Below are positions 1 through 7,712 of a DNA stretch of 64,000 nt, one piece after another; within the stretch, counting starts at the first letter, position 1, and each line of letters opens with the position of its first letter. Source of the DNA: Aquificaceae bacterium (lineage in GTDB: Bacteria; Aquificota; Aquificia; Aquificales; Aquificaceae); contig JBBFKQ010000008.1 of NCBI GenBank assembly GCA_037481935.1, positions 1-64,000 on the forward strand. The letters are read 5' to 3'. The position numbers and the translations under genes were made by a program. The notes under the pieces were generated by a model, which was not told the DNA's origin, did no database searches, and saw only the letters and a program-made list of their open reading frames with translations.

Positions 1-1
1 G

Positions 2-106
2 ATAGCCCTGGGAATACCTGTGAAAAACCCTAAAAAACTTGAAAATTTCTTAAAACTTGAAAATTTCTTTGCGGAGGTAAGGCATGAAGCATCTTGTCTG
101 GCTTGA
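2..106 (+). CDS. C-terminal end of an upstream protein (partial, unidentified)
   Basis: An open frame runs in from the window edge and stops at TGA 104-106, overlapping the first 23 nt of ppsA. It reads like a genuine protein tail (IALGIPVKNPKKLENF...). An 18-bp tandem repeat at 34-69 is in phase with this frame and gives a duplicated KLENF hexapeptide. I do not recognise the family. The gene body lies outside the window, so coding status is only probable. Confidence 0.4.
   Translation: MALGIPVKNPKKLENFLKLENFFAEVRHEASCLA
34..69 (+). repeat. 18-bp perfect tandem direct repeat
   Basis: Two identical 18-bp units, 34-51 and 52-69, each beginning AAAACTTGAAAATTTC. They sit just before the ppsA Shine-Dalgarno (GCGGAGG, 71-77). 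The unit length is a multiple of three and stays in frame with the possible upstream reading frame, so it may be a coding duplication rather than a regulatory repeat. Confidence 0.85.
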
Positions 107-2639
107 TGAAGTGGGCATTGAGGACATACCACTGGTAGGGGGCAAAAACGCCTCTCTTGGTGAGATGATAAGAAACCTGTCCTCTCTTGGTGTAAACGTG
201 CCCTATGGCTTTGTGGTCACCTCTGAAGCCTATTATGAATTCATAAGGTATAACCACCTTGAAGAGGAGATAAGAAAAATCCTGCGTGGGCTTGACCCAA
301 AGGACGTGGTGGACCTTGCAAAAAGAGGCCATCAGATAAGAGAGCTCATAAAGGGTGGAGAATTTCCAAAGGAGATTGAAGAGGGAATAAAGACATACTA
401 TCAGAGGCTTTCGGAAAGGTATGGCTCCTTTGCCGTTGATGTGGCGGTGCGTTCTTCAGCCACTGCAGAAGACCTGCCTCATGCCTCCTTTGCAGGACAG
501 CAGGAAACCTACCTGAATGTGGTGGGAGCGGAGAACGTGCTCACTGCGGTAAAGAATGGCTTTGCCTCCCTCTTTACCGACAGAGCCATATCCTACAGAG
601 AATCCTTTGGCTTTGACCATTTCAGGGTTGGCATAGCCATGGGAGTTCAGAAGATGGTCAGGTCAGACATGGGTGCCTCTGGTGTAATGTTCACCCTTGA
701 CACAGAATCTGGCTTCAAGGATGTGGTGGTAATAAATGCCTCCTACGGACTTGGAGAGCTTCTGGTGCAGGGCATGGTAACCCCAGACGAATATATGGTC
801 TTTAAGCCCACACTTCAGGCTGGATACTCGGCAATAATTGAGAAAAAGCTCGGAAGGAAGGATAGAAAGATGGTCTACGGCACAGGACAGGAGAGGGTAA
901 AGGTGGTAAATGTATCCCTTCAGGAGCAGAAGCAGTTTGCCCTCTCTGACGACGAGATTCTTCAGCTTGCCAGATGGGGAATTCTCATAGAGGACTACTA
1001 CTCAAGAAGGAACGGAAGGTGGATGCCCATGGACATAGAATGGGCAAAGGATGGTATCCTGAACCAGCTCTTTGTGGTGCAGGCAAGACCGGAAACGGTC
1101 CACTCAAGAAGGGAGGAGAATATTCTCAAGGTTTACAAGTTCACTCAGCCCATAGAGGAAAGAATCAAGAAGAGAATCGTATACGGCATTGCCGTTGGTG
1201 ACAAGATAGCCCATGGAAAGGTAAGGGTCATACATGACCTTAAGGATGCAGGGCAGTTTCAGGAAGGGGAAATACTGGTTACCGACATAACAGACCCAGA
1301 CTGGGAGCCCGTAATGAAGAAGGCTATGGGCATAATAACCAACAGGGGTGGAAGAACGGCCCATGCAGCCATAGTGGCAAGAGAGCTGGGAATCCCCGCC
1401 GTGGTTGGCACCCACAAGGCAACGGAGATACTCAAAACGGGCATGGAAGTGACCCTCTCCTGTGCGGAGGGTGAGATTGGTTATGTCTATGAAGGTTATG
1501 TGCCCTTTGAGGTGGAGGAGATAAACCTTCAGAACCTGCCAAGGACCAGCACCAAGATAATGATGAACGTGGGCAATCCTGAGTCTGCTTTCAGATATTC
1601 TTCTTTGCCCAACGACGGTGTTGGTCTTGCAAGAGAGGAGTTCATAATAGCCAATTACATAAAGGTCCATCCCCTTGCCCTTCTGCACTATGGAGAAATA
1701 AGAGAGCTCTACCAGGATCTCAGAACGCAGGGTCTTTTGGATGACAGGGGCAACGTGAGTATGGGCGTAATATACAGGTATGCAAAGCCACCGCTGTCTG
1801 AAAAACTTGCGAAGGGCAAGGACAGGAAGCAGGTCAACCTTCAGAAGCTCATAGAAGACATAGAAAGCCTGACCTTTGGATACGAGGACAAGGCCCAGTA
1901 TTTTGTAAAGAAGCTCTCCTACGGAGTTGCAAAGATATCCTCCGCCTTTTATCCCAACCCCGTTATAGTTAGGTTTTCAGACTTCAAGTCCAACGAATAC
2001 AGGGGGCTCATAGGTGGTGAGCTCTTTGAGCCGGAAGAGGAAAACCCCATGCTGGGCTGGAGGGGTGCTTCAAGGTATTACTCTGAGGTATACAAAGAGG
2101 CCTTTGGTCTTGAGTGCCAGGCAATCCTTAGGGTCCGTAACAAGATGGGCTTGACAAACACAAAAGTTATGATACCATTTTGTAGAACACCCGAGGAGGG
2201 AGAAAGGGTGCTTAAGGTGATGGAGGAATATGGACTGAGGAAGGGGGAGAATGGTCTTGAAGTTTATGTGATGGCTGAACTTCCAAGCAACGTCATACTT
2301 GCAGACAGGTTTGCAGAGATATTTGATGGCTTCTCCATAGGTTCCAATGACCTCACACAGCTCACCCTCGGACTTGACAGGGATTCGGGTCTTGTTGCCC
2401 ACCTCTACGACGAGAGGAATGAGGCGGTAAAGAGGTTCATAGCCCACCTGATACAGGTTGCCAAGGAAAAGGGAAGAAAGGTGGGAATATGCGGCCAGGG
2501 ACCTTCAGACTTTCCTGAGTTTGCCGTCTTTCTTGTGGAGCAGGGTATAGACAGCATATCCCTGAACCCAGACTCAGTGCTAAAAACCATGCTTGTGGTT
2601 GCCGATGCAGAAAACAGAATGAGGGAGATGGTGCCATGA
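84..2639 (+). CDS. ppsA: Phosphoenolpyruvate synthase
   Basis: Converts pyruvate, ATP and water to PEP, AMP and phosphate; in autotrophs with a reductive TCA cycle it feeds gluconeogenesis from pyruvate. At 851 aa it is slightly longer than the common length of about 800. The N-terminal ATP-grasp-like PPDK_N region spans about residues 1-340. The phosphohistidine domain carries GGRTAHAAI with His427 as the expected phosphocarrier. The C-terminal PEP-binding TIM barrel has GSNDLTQLTLGLDRD (about 752) and the CGQGPSD motif (about 802), where the catalytic Cys is retained. The start follows GCGGAGG by 6 nt. Its end overlaps the start of pilM by 4 nt (ATGA), so pilus genes are translationally coupled to a carbon-metabolism gene. 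Confidence 0.96.
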   Translation: MKHLVWLDEVGIEDIPLVGGKNASLGEMIRNLSSLGVNVPYGFVVTSEAYYEFIRYNHLEEEIRKILRGLDPKDVVDLAKRGHQIRELIKGGEFPKEIEEGIKTYYQRLSERYGSFAVDVAVRSSATAEDLPHASFAGQQETYLNVVGAENVLTAVKNGFASLFTDRAISYRESFGFDHFRVGIAMGVQKMVRSDMGASGVMFTLDTESGFKDVVVINASYGLGELLVQGMVTPDEYMVFKPTLQAGYSAIIEKKLGRKDRKMVYGTGQERVKVVNVSLQEQKQFALSDDEILQLARWGILIEDYYSRRNGRWMPMDIEWAKDGILNQLFVVQARPETVHSRREENILKVYKFTQPIEERIKKRIVYGIAVGDKIAHGKVRVIHDLKDAGQFQEGEILVTDITDPDWEPVMKKAMGIITNRGGRTAHAAIVARELGIPAVVGTHKATEILKTGMEVTLSCAEGEIGYVYEGYVPFEVEEINLQNLPRTSTKIMMNVGNPESAFRYSSLPNDGVGLAREEFIIANYIKVHPLALLHYGEIRELYQDLRTQGLLDDRGNVSMGVIYRYAKPPLSEKLAKGKDRKQVNLQKLIEDIESLTFGYEDKAQYFVKKLSYGVAKISSAFYPNPVIVRFSDFKSNEYRGLIGGELFEPEEENPMLGWRGASRYYSEVYKEAFGLECQAILRVRNKMGLTNTKVMIPFCRTPEEGERVLKVMEEYGLRKGENGLEVYVMAELPSNVILADRFAEIFDGFSIGSNDLTQLTLGLDRDSGLVAHLYDERNEAVKRFIAHLIQVAKEKGRKVGICGQGPSDFPEFAVFLVEQGIDSISLNPDSVLKTMLVVADAENRMREMVP

Positions 2640-3499
2640 ACATAAGCCTTGCCTTTCCGCCCATACTGGGGGGAGTAAAGACCGTTGTTGGCATGCACTT
2701 TACAGACAGGGTTATAAGGCTACTGGAGCTGGGAAAGGATAGAAAGCCAGCATCTGAGCCTCTTGAGGTAAGCCTTGAGGGGAGGGATAAGGAAAGGGTG
2801 CTGAAGGAGCTTGTTCAGAGGCACGGACTTTCTGGCAAAAGGGTAGTTGCCTGCATACCCGTCAACGATGGGCTTCTCAAGTTCTACAAGTATCCCACAG
2901 CCATGAGTAAAAAAGACCTCCAGAGTGCCATAGAGTGGTCTATAAAGAGAGAGCTCTCCGCCATGAAGGAGGAAACCTACTATGACTACTTTATACTCGA
3001 GCCGAGTCCAGGAGACAAACAGATTGGTGTTGTCCTTGTTCTTTCACGCAAGGAAACCGTTGAAGGAATAAGAAACATGCTCCAGTCTGCGGGTCTAAAG
3101 CTCCATTCACTGGACTATGAGGTGGTGGCCATCATAAACTATGGACTCTATCACAGGCTTCCTGTGCCCTTCTCTGTTCTTTACATTGATTACAACTACT
3201 CCATACTCACCACCTATTCACCCACCAACATAAGCTACTACGTGACCTACTGGAGCTTTTCAGAATTTCTCAAAAGCAGAGACGAGGAATCTCTTGAGAG
3301 CTTCTTTGCTGAGATAAGAAACATAGTTGTCCTCAACGACCTCTCCAGCATGTATGTGGCAGGACCCATAATTGCAGAGGAGGAAATGCTTACCAGAATA
3401 ATGGAAAACCTTCCCATACTGGGGCTTCTGGACCTTGAGGGGGTTAAGCCAAACTTCTTTATTCCGTATATACTAAGTATAAGGGGGATGGAAGGATGA
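2636..3499 (+). CDS. pilM: Type IV pilus assembly protein PilM-like
   Basis: Actin-like cytoplasmic ATPase-fold protein expected to bind the N-terminal tail of PilN and connect the cytoplasmic motor to the inner-membrane alignment complex. Visible features: an early strand resembling the actin-fold phosphate loop (VVGMHFTDRVIRLLEL), and the PilM/GspL-like stretch AIEWSIKRELS with a following tyrosine-rich strand. It is 287 aa, shorter than the usual 340-370, so the C-terminal subdomain may be reduced. Identification leans on order: it is followed by overlapping pilN, pilO, a pilP-like gene and pilQ. The start overlaps the ppsA stop and the end overlaps the pilN start (3496-3499). Confidence 0.8.
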   Translation: MNISLAFPPILGGVKTVVGMHFTDRVIRLLELGKDRKPASEPLEVSLEGRDKERVLKELVQRHGLSGKRVVACIPVNDGLLKFYKYPTAMSKKDLQSAIEWSIKRELSAMKEETYYDYFILEPSPGDKQIGVVLVLSRKETVEGIRNMLQSAGLKLHSLDYEVVAIINYGLYHRLPVPFSVLYIDYNYSILTTYSPTNISYYVTYWSFSEFLKSRDEESLESFFAEIRNIVVLNDLSSMYVAGPIIAEEEMLTRIMENLPILGLLDLEGVKPNFFIPYILSIRGMEG

Positions 3500-4146
3500 T
3501 TAAGATAAACCTTGCGAGGGTGAGGAAAGAAAGACCTGAGAAGGCTGTAGCCGTAGACATCGCAGCCATCAGAAGACTGAGGCTTCGGGACCTATTCAAG
3601 GCGGGCGGCGAGTATTACGCAGGGATTGTGCTCTGGATTGGAGTTGTGGCAGTTCTTGGATACTACTGGAAGGTAAATCAGGATGTGGATGCCCTAAAAG
3701 CTGAGCTTAACAGGCTGAACGCAGAGAAGGTAAAGCTTCAGACAGAGGCAAAGAGGTTTCTTGATGAGAAAAAGGCTGTGGAGGAAAGAATAGCAAGAAT
3801 AAAGAAGGAGATTCAGGATATTGAGAGGAGTAAGGATATAATTCTTGGGCTGAAATCTTACTACGAACCTTTCAATTCGGGCTTTCTCTTCTACACCTCT
3901 TACGTGCCAAAGGCTTCATGGGTCAGCTCTTACAGGCAGAACCTTGACCTGGACAGGCAGATGCTCGTAACAGAGCTTGAAGTTAATTCCCTTGACTACA
4001 ACAGCCTCAGCAACTACGGTAAGACCCTCGGGACAGGCTCTCAGAGGGTAATGCTCACACAGTTGGAGAGAAAACTCAATCCCCATGGTTTTGAATACTA
4101 CAGCATAAAGCTGAATACAGAGAGAGAGCTTCAGGAAGGGAGGTAA
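3496..4146 (+). CDS. pilN: Type IV pilus assembly protein PilN
   Basis: Bitopic inner-membrane subunit of the PilMNOP alignment complex. The protein opens with MIKINL, the PilM-binding signature of PilN. One membrane segment lies at about residues 41-59 (YAGIVLWIGVVAVLGYYW), followed by a long Lys/Glu-rich coiled coil (about 62-115) and a small periplasmic domain. It is 216 aa, normal for the family. It overlaps pilM by 4 nt and is 3 nt from pilO. Confidence 0.88.
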   Translation: MIKINLARVRKERPEKAVAVDIAAIRRLRLRDLFKAGGEYYAGIVLWIGVVAVLGYYWKVNQDVDALKAELNRLNAEKVKLQTEAKRFLDEKKAVEERIARIKKEIQDIERSKDIILGLKSYYEPFNSGFLFYTSYVPKASWVSSYRQNLDLDRQMLVTELEVNSLDYNSLSNYGKTLGTGSQRVMLTQLERKLNPHGFEYYSIKLNTERELQEGR

Positions 4147-4149
4147 GAT

Positions 4150-4890
4150 ATGGAGAGGCTCGTAGCACAGCTTAAGGCGCTTCCACCGTGGCAGAGGTAC
4201 GCCATTCTTATATTAATACCCCTTGCTCTCATTCTCTATCTCTGGTTTATGATGGTCACGCCGGCTCTTGATGAAAGAAGCAAGCTTGAGATGGATGTTA
4301 GGAATCTTAAGGCGGATATAGAGAGGATAAAGGCTGGTATAGACCCAAAGATAATGGAGGGTTTGAAAAGGCAGGAGGAGGATTTGAGGGCAGAATACTC
4401 AAAAAAGTATGAGGAGCTCATTAACCTTGTGGGTGAAATACCCACGGAGAAGGACATGGGTATCGTGCTCAGAAACATAGGTAACATAGCCAGAAAAAGC
4501 GGAGTGCTCATACTGGGGATGCAGGTTACAAAACCTGAAAAGGTTGAATACTACCTGGCTCAGGATGCGGAAAAGAAGCTCGTAAAGGAGGTTCCAAAGC
4601 CAAAGGAGGGTCAGCAGGCTCAGCAGCAAGCCCAGCAGCCTGCACAACAACAGCCTGCACAACAGCCCGTACAACAGCCTCAACAGAAAGTGGAAAGCGT
4701 GGCTTTTCTCAGAAGTGAGCTGAAGCTCTCCCTGACCGGGGACTACAGAGGGGTCAGAAACTTCCTTGAAGGGCTCAGAAAAGAGGGTATAATATCCTAC
4801 CCTTCCAGCCTCAACCTCATCAACGAAGGCAACAGGGTCAGGACAGAAATAAACCTTTATTTACTCATAAAGGAGGGAAAGGAGCTATGA
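4150..4890 (+). CDS. pilO: Type IV pilus assembly protein PilO with Gln/Pro/Ala-rich linker
   Basis: Partner of PilN in the inner-membrane alignment complex. A short cytoplasmic tail is followed by one membrane helix (about residues 18-36), a coiled coil (about 40-90) and a ferredoxin-like periplasmic domain ending in a GDYRGVRNFLEGL strand-helix typical of PilO. At about residues 153-182 a low-complexity QQAQQ/PAQQ/PVQQ tract interrupts the periplasmic part. This is unusual and built from imperfect CAG/CAA repeats that could vary in length. The gene overlaps the next one by 4 nt. Confidence 0.85.
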   Translation: MERLVAQLKALPPWQRYAILILIPLALILYLWFMMVTPALDERSKLEMDVRNLKADIERIKAGIDPKIMEGLKRQEEDLRAEYSKKYEELINLVGEIPTEKDMGIVLRNIGNIARKSGVLILGMQVTKPEKVEYYLAQDAEKKLVKEVPKPKEGQQAQQQAQQPAQQQPAQQPVQQPQQKVESVAFLRSELKLSLTGDYRGVRNFLEGLRKEGIISYPSSLNLINEGNRVRTEINLYLLIKEGKEL

Positions 4891-5120
4891 GAAAACTTAT
4901 TATTACTCTTCTTTCCATAACAGGTCTCTCCTATTCTCAGCAACCCTTTCAGAGCCTTGAGGGTGCTGTGGGCTACATAGTGGTGGAAAGGGGTGGAAAG
5001 GTTGAAAACTATGTGGTTGTTGAGGGCAAGGACGGTTCTGTAAGAACGGTAAAAGTGGACAAAAATCCCGCTCAGTTCATGAAAAAGACCGAAGAACCAA
5101 GGGAAGGAGGTAGGAAATGA
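4887..5120 (+). CDS. Small periplasmic protein in the PilP position
   Basis: 77-aa protein with a signal peptide (MRKLIITLLSITGLSYSQ, cleavage near residue 18) and a single small beta-rich segment (GAVGYIVVERGGKVENYVVVEGKDGSV). Position between pilO and pilQ, with 4-nt overlaps on both sides, is where PilP normally sits. It is under half the usual PilP length and has no lipobox Cys. It could be a minimal PilP homology domain that docks the secretin, but sequence similarity is too slight for more than a positional assignment. Confidence 0.6.
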   Translation: MRKLIITLLSITGLSYSQQPFQSLEGAVGYIVVERGGKVENYVVVEGKDGSVRTVKVDKNPAQFMKKTEEPREGGRK

Positions 5121-7096
5121 AAAGGTTGCTGAGTCTGCTGACTGTTCTTCTTTTTGTAAGTCTCTCATACTCCCAGACCATAAGGGAGATGAGGTTTGAG
5201 AACGTGAAGTTAGAGATAGTCCTCAAGGCACTTTCTGAAGTTTCGGGCATGAACATAATATTTGACCCTGCCATATCTCAGGAGCTTCAGAAGACCGTGA
5301 GTGTTGCCATATACAGACCTGTACCGGTCGGCGAGGCTATGAACATAGTTCTGAAAACCCACGGGCTTATAGCCGTGCCAGCAGACACGAAAGTTTTCAG
5401 GATAACGAAGGCAGGAGACATAACCTTTGATATAGCTGGCTATACAGATACACAGGTAAAGGAACTTATAGACCTCCTGAAGGCAAGAGTGAGCCCCTCC
5501 GCAGAAATTGTCATAGACAGGACACTCAAAAAGGTCTTTGTGAGAGACGAAATCTCAAAGATAGAACAGCTCAGAAAACTTCAAAAGGATATTGAAAGGG
5601 CAAGCCTTCGGGCGGAGGTAAAAGAAGAATACATCACCAGAGTCTTTTACATAAGAAGGGACATATCCTACAAAGACATATCAAAGGCCCTTCAGGAGCT
5701 AAAGATAAAAGACATGACCATAACTGAAGCTCCAGAATTCAACGCCCTTATAATTTCAGCCCGCAGGAGCGACCTTGAAAGGGTGGAAAAAGCCCTTGAA
5801 AAGTATGTAATGGATACAAGAATAGAAAAGCCCATTCTTACAAAAGCTCTTTATGTAAAGTATGTGCCTGCGGATGAATTCAGAAGGATAATACAACCAA
5901 TGCTATCAGAAGTAGGCGAGGTCTACATTCTTGGAACTGGTATTGCGGTAACAGTGGCTGAGGAGAGGGAGCTAAGAGAGCTCCAGCAGAGGGCACAGGC
6001 AATAGCGGAGAGGCTCAGAGAAGCAACCCCTGAGGAAAGGACGCTGCTTCAGCAACAGCTCCAGCAACTTCAGCAGAGACAGCAGGAGATTCAGAGGGTG
6101 CTTCAGGCACCTGCGGGACAGAGGGGTGACAGCGTGCGTATAGGTGACAGATTTCCAGATTCTGAGGATTTGGCAAGAATAGGACCTGAATACAGAAAAG
6201 ACAAGTCCGCAAGGGTAATATTCCAGAATGCGGTCATAGTGAGAGACTATGCGGACGTGGTATACAGAGTTATGGAAAGGTACAGGGACATTGTCTCAGA
6301 ACAACCACTTCAGATAAAGATAGAGGCAAGGGTTGTGGAACTCTCTTCCAGTGCGGTGAGGGAGCTTGGTATAAACTGGAACGCTCTTCTCTCTCAAGCA
6401 AGGGTGCCTCAATTCTGGAGTGGTGGAGGTGGCTCCAATCTGGGAATAGGTGTGTCTCCAGCGCCTGGAACGCTCTTTGGAGTACCTCAATATCTCTCTC
6501 CGGGTCTTTCCACAACTCCCGGTGGCATACTCGCCTTTACCTTCCAGAGGGGTATTCTGAACGCACTAAACCTGAGACTTTCCGCCTACGAGCAGGTGCA
6601 GAAGGCAAAGACGCTTTCAAAGCCTGTGGTAGTAACACTGAACGGAGAGCCTGCAATAATACAGAGTGTTCTTGAATTCCCTATCAGAAGAGTCACAGTG
6701 GTGCCCGGTGGAACAGCTACAGTGGACATACAGTACAAGAGAATACCGGTTTACCTTACCGTGACACCTGTTATCCTGCCCGAGGGTAATCTCATGCTGG
6801 ATATAACCATTAACAAGTCTGAAATAGTCAAGCTTGAACAGATACAACTTGAGACGGGTTCTGTTTTTGACATACCCACTGTCCAGAGCCAGAGGGCGGA
6901 CACAAAGGTGATAGTAAAAGATGGAGACCTCGTAGTGCTCGGGGGACTTGTCAAGGCGTTGGACAAAACCACAGAAAGAGGCATTCCTGGTCTCATGAGA
7001 GTTCCCTTCTTCAGGTGGCTCTTTATGGAGCAGAGGACGGAGAAAGAGGATTCTGAGCTTCTTATCTTTATACAGCCCACCCTTATAAGCCAGTAG
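5117..7096 (+). CDS. pilQ: Type IV pilus secretin PilQ
   Basis: Outer-membrane secretin through which the pilus exits. Signal peptide at residues 1-19 (LLFVSLSYSQ). STN-like N0 domain (about 25-95; VKLEIVLKALSEVSGMNIIFD), then N1-type domains (about 170-270). The secretin core at about 395-655 includes LEARVVELS-like and VPGLMRVPFFRWLF signatures and ends in a LLIFIQPTLI strand. Between the N domains and the core, about residues 280-331, is a strongly predicted coiled-coil/Gln-rich insertion (EERELRELQQ...QQLQQRQQEI) not normal for PilQ. Length is 659 aa. A hairpin follows the stop at once. Confidence 0.93.
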   Translation: MKRLLSLLTVLLFVSLSYSQTIREMRFENVKLEIVLKALSEVSGMNIIFDPAISQELQKTVSVAIYRPVPVGEAMNIVLKTHGLIAVPADTKVFRITKAGDITFDIAGYTDTQVKELIDLLKARVSPSAEIVIDRTLKKVFVRDEISKIEQLRKLQKDIERASLRAEVKEEYITRVFYIRRDISYKDISKALQELKIKDMTITEAPEFNALIISARRSDLERVEKALEKYVMDTRIEKPILTKALYVKYVPADEFRRIIQPMLSEVGEVYILGTGIAVTVAEERELRELQQRAQAIAERLREATPEERTLLQQQLQQLQQRQQEIQRVLQAPAGQRGDSVRIGDRFPDSEDLARIGPEYRKDKSARVIFQNAVIVRDYADVVYRVMERYRDIVSEQPLQIKIEARVVELSSSAVRELGINWNALLSQARVPQFWSGGGGSNLGIGVSPAPGTLFGVPQYLSPGLSTTPGGILAFTFQRGILNALNLRLSAYEQVQKAKTLSKPVVVTLNGEPAIIQSVLEFPIRRVTVVPGGTATVDIQYKRIPVYLTVTPVILPEGNLMLDITINKSEIVKLEQIQLETGSVFDIPTVQSQRADTKVIVKDGDLVVLGGLVKALDKTTERGIPGLMRVPFFRWLFMEQRTEKEDSELLIFIQPTLISQ

Positions 7097-7105
7097 GGGC
7101 TTATA
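7084..7105 (+). terminator. Hairpin at the pilQ stop codon (possible terminator/attenuator)
   Basis: Perfect 8-bp inverted repeat TATAAGCC / GGCTTATA with a 6-nt loop that contains the pilQ stop, followed by TTTAT. The stem is AT-rich and the U tract short, so it may only partly terminate or may protect the transcript end. Confidence 0.4.
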
Positions 7106-7124
7106 TTTATAGGTGGAGGATGCG

Positions 7125-7379
7125 GTGAACCTGACAGAGGTTGTAACCATCATCTCTGCTATAACTGTGGTTGTTGGCATAGCGGTAAGTCTGCTAAATA
7201 AGAGAATAGAAGATACCAACAGGCGTATTGACGAGCTCAGGCAGGACATGGACAGGAGGTTTACAGAACTCAAGCAGGACACTGACAGGAGGTTCACGGA
7301 GCTGAAGGAAGAGATACGGGAGATTCGTTTACTCCTCTACAAAGTCCTTGAGGTGCCTCACAAGGAGGAAAAGGAATGA
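7125..7379 (+). CDS. Small membrane-anchored coiled-coil protein (unidentified)
   Basis: 84-aa protein with one N-terminal hydrophobic helix (VVTIISAITVVVGIAVSLL) and then a continuous charged coiled coil (RIDELRQDMDRRFTELKQDTDRRFTELKEEIREI). The 11-residue unit DxDRRFTELK is duplicated. GTG 7125 is chosen because it aligns with the ATG of the downstream copy and follows GGAGG by 5 nt; an upstream GTG at 7113 is also in frame. It sits after pilQ and before the pilins and overlaps its degenerate duplicate by 4 nt. It resembles DUF1640/bZIP-like coiled-coil membrane proteins, but no function can be claimed. Confidence 0.7.
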   Translation: MNLTEVVTIISAITVVVGIAVSLLNKRIEDTNRRIDELRQDMDRRFTELKQDTDRRFTELKEEIREIRLLLYKVLEVPHKEEKE

Positions 7380-7597
7380 ACCTCACAGAGGTAATAACCA
7401 TAATATCTGCCATCACTGTAGTAGTAGGTATTGCAGTGAGCCCGCTGAATAAGAGAATAGACGATACCAATAGACGAATTGATGAGCTCAGGCAGGATAT
7501 GGACTGAAGGTTTACAGAACTAAAGGAGGAAATAAGAGAAATCCGTATGCTTTTATACAAAGTGCTTGAGGTTTCCCACAAGGGGGACGTGGAGTAG
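7376..7597 (+). pseudogene. Broken tandem duplicate of the coiled-coil gene
   Basis: ATG 7376 starts a frame (MNLTEV...) nearly identical in plan to the gene just upstream. It stops at TGA 7505-7507 after 43 codons, exactly where the upstream copy has an Arg codon (AGG). The same frame then continues with recognisable homology (FTELKEEIREIR, LLYKVLEV) to TAG 7595-7597. The membrane helix is intact, but the coiled coil would be cut off unless UGA is read through. This copy carries only one of the 11-residue units that are doubled upstream. Confidence 0.8.
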
Positions 7598-7601
7598 CCC
7601 T

Positions 7602-7622
7602 TTTTCGTGAAATTTTCGTGAA
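7602..7622 (+). promoter_or_regulatory. Direct repeat upstream of the pilin promoter (possible activator site)
   Basis: TTTTCGTGAA occurs at 7602-7611 and again at 7613-7622, an 11-bp period of about one helical turn. It ends 5 bp before the -35 hexamer of the major pilin promoter. That spacing is what a direct-repeat-binding activator would use. No regulator is identified. Confidence 0.5.
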
Positions 7623-7627
7623 GTCTC

Positions 7628-7655
7628 TTGACATATCTCATATGCGGAGTAAACT
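7628..7655 (+). promoter_or_regulatory. Sigma70-type promoter for the pilin gene
   Basis: TTGACA at 7628-7633, 16-bp spacer, TAAACT at 7650-7655 (4 of 6 to consensus). The predicted start is near 7662, giving a leader of about 50 nt before the pilin ATG. The -35 is perfect and the -10 weak, which would suit activation through the adjacent direct repeats. Confidence 0.55.
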
Positions 7656-7712
7656 ATTATCATCCTCCGAATGCCCGGGCAGGGGAGGAAATACTCTAAA
7701 GGAGGGTTTACC

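Noticed and set aside
34-69. Short direct repeats considered as the edge of a CRISPR array
   Set aside because: Only two copies, directly abutting with no spacers, and in phase with a coding frame. No cas genes or other repeat arrays were seen in the window.
1104-1688. A 194-codon minus-strand frame inside ppsA (and similar antisense frames throughout)
   Set aside because: Antisense shadow of a highly conserved enzyme, with no SD, no family resemblance and a composition typical of reverse-frame translation.
7505-7507. In-frame TGA considered as a selenocysteine codon
   Set aside because: The aligned residue in the intact neighbouring copy is Arg in a coiled coil, with no redox motif and no obvious SECIS-like hairpin just downstream.
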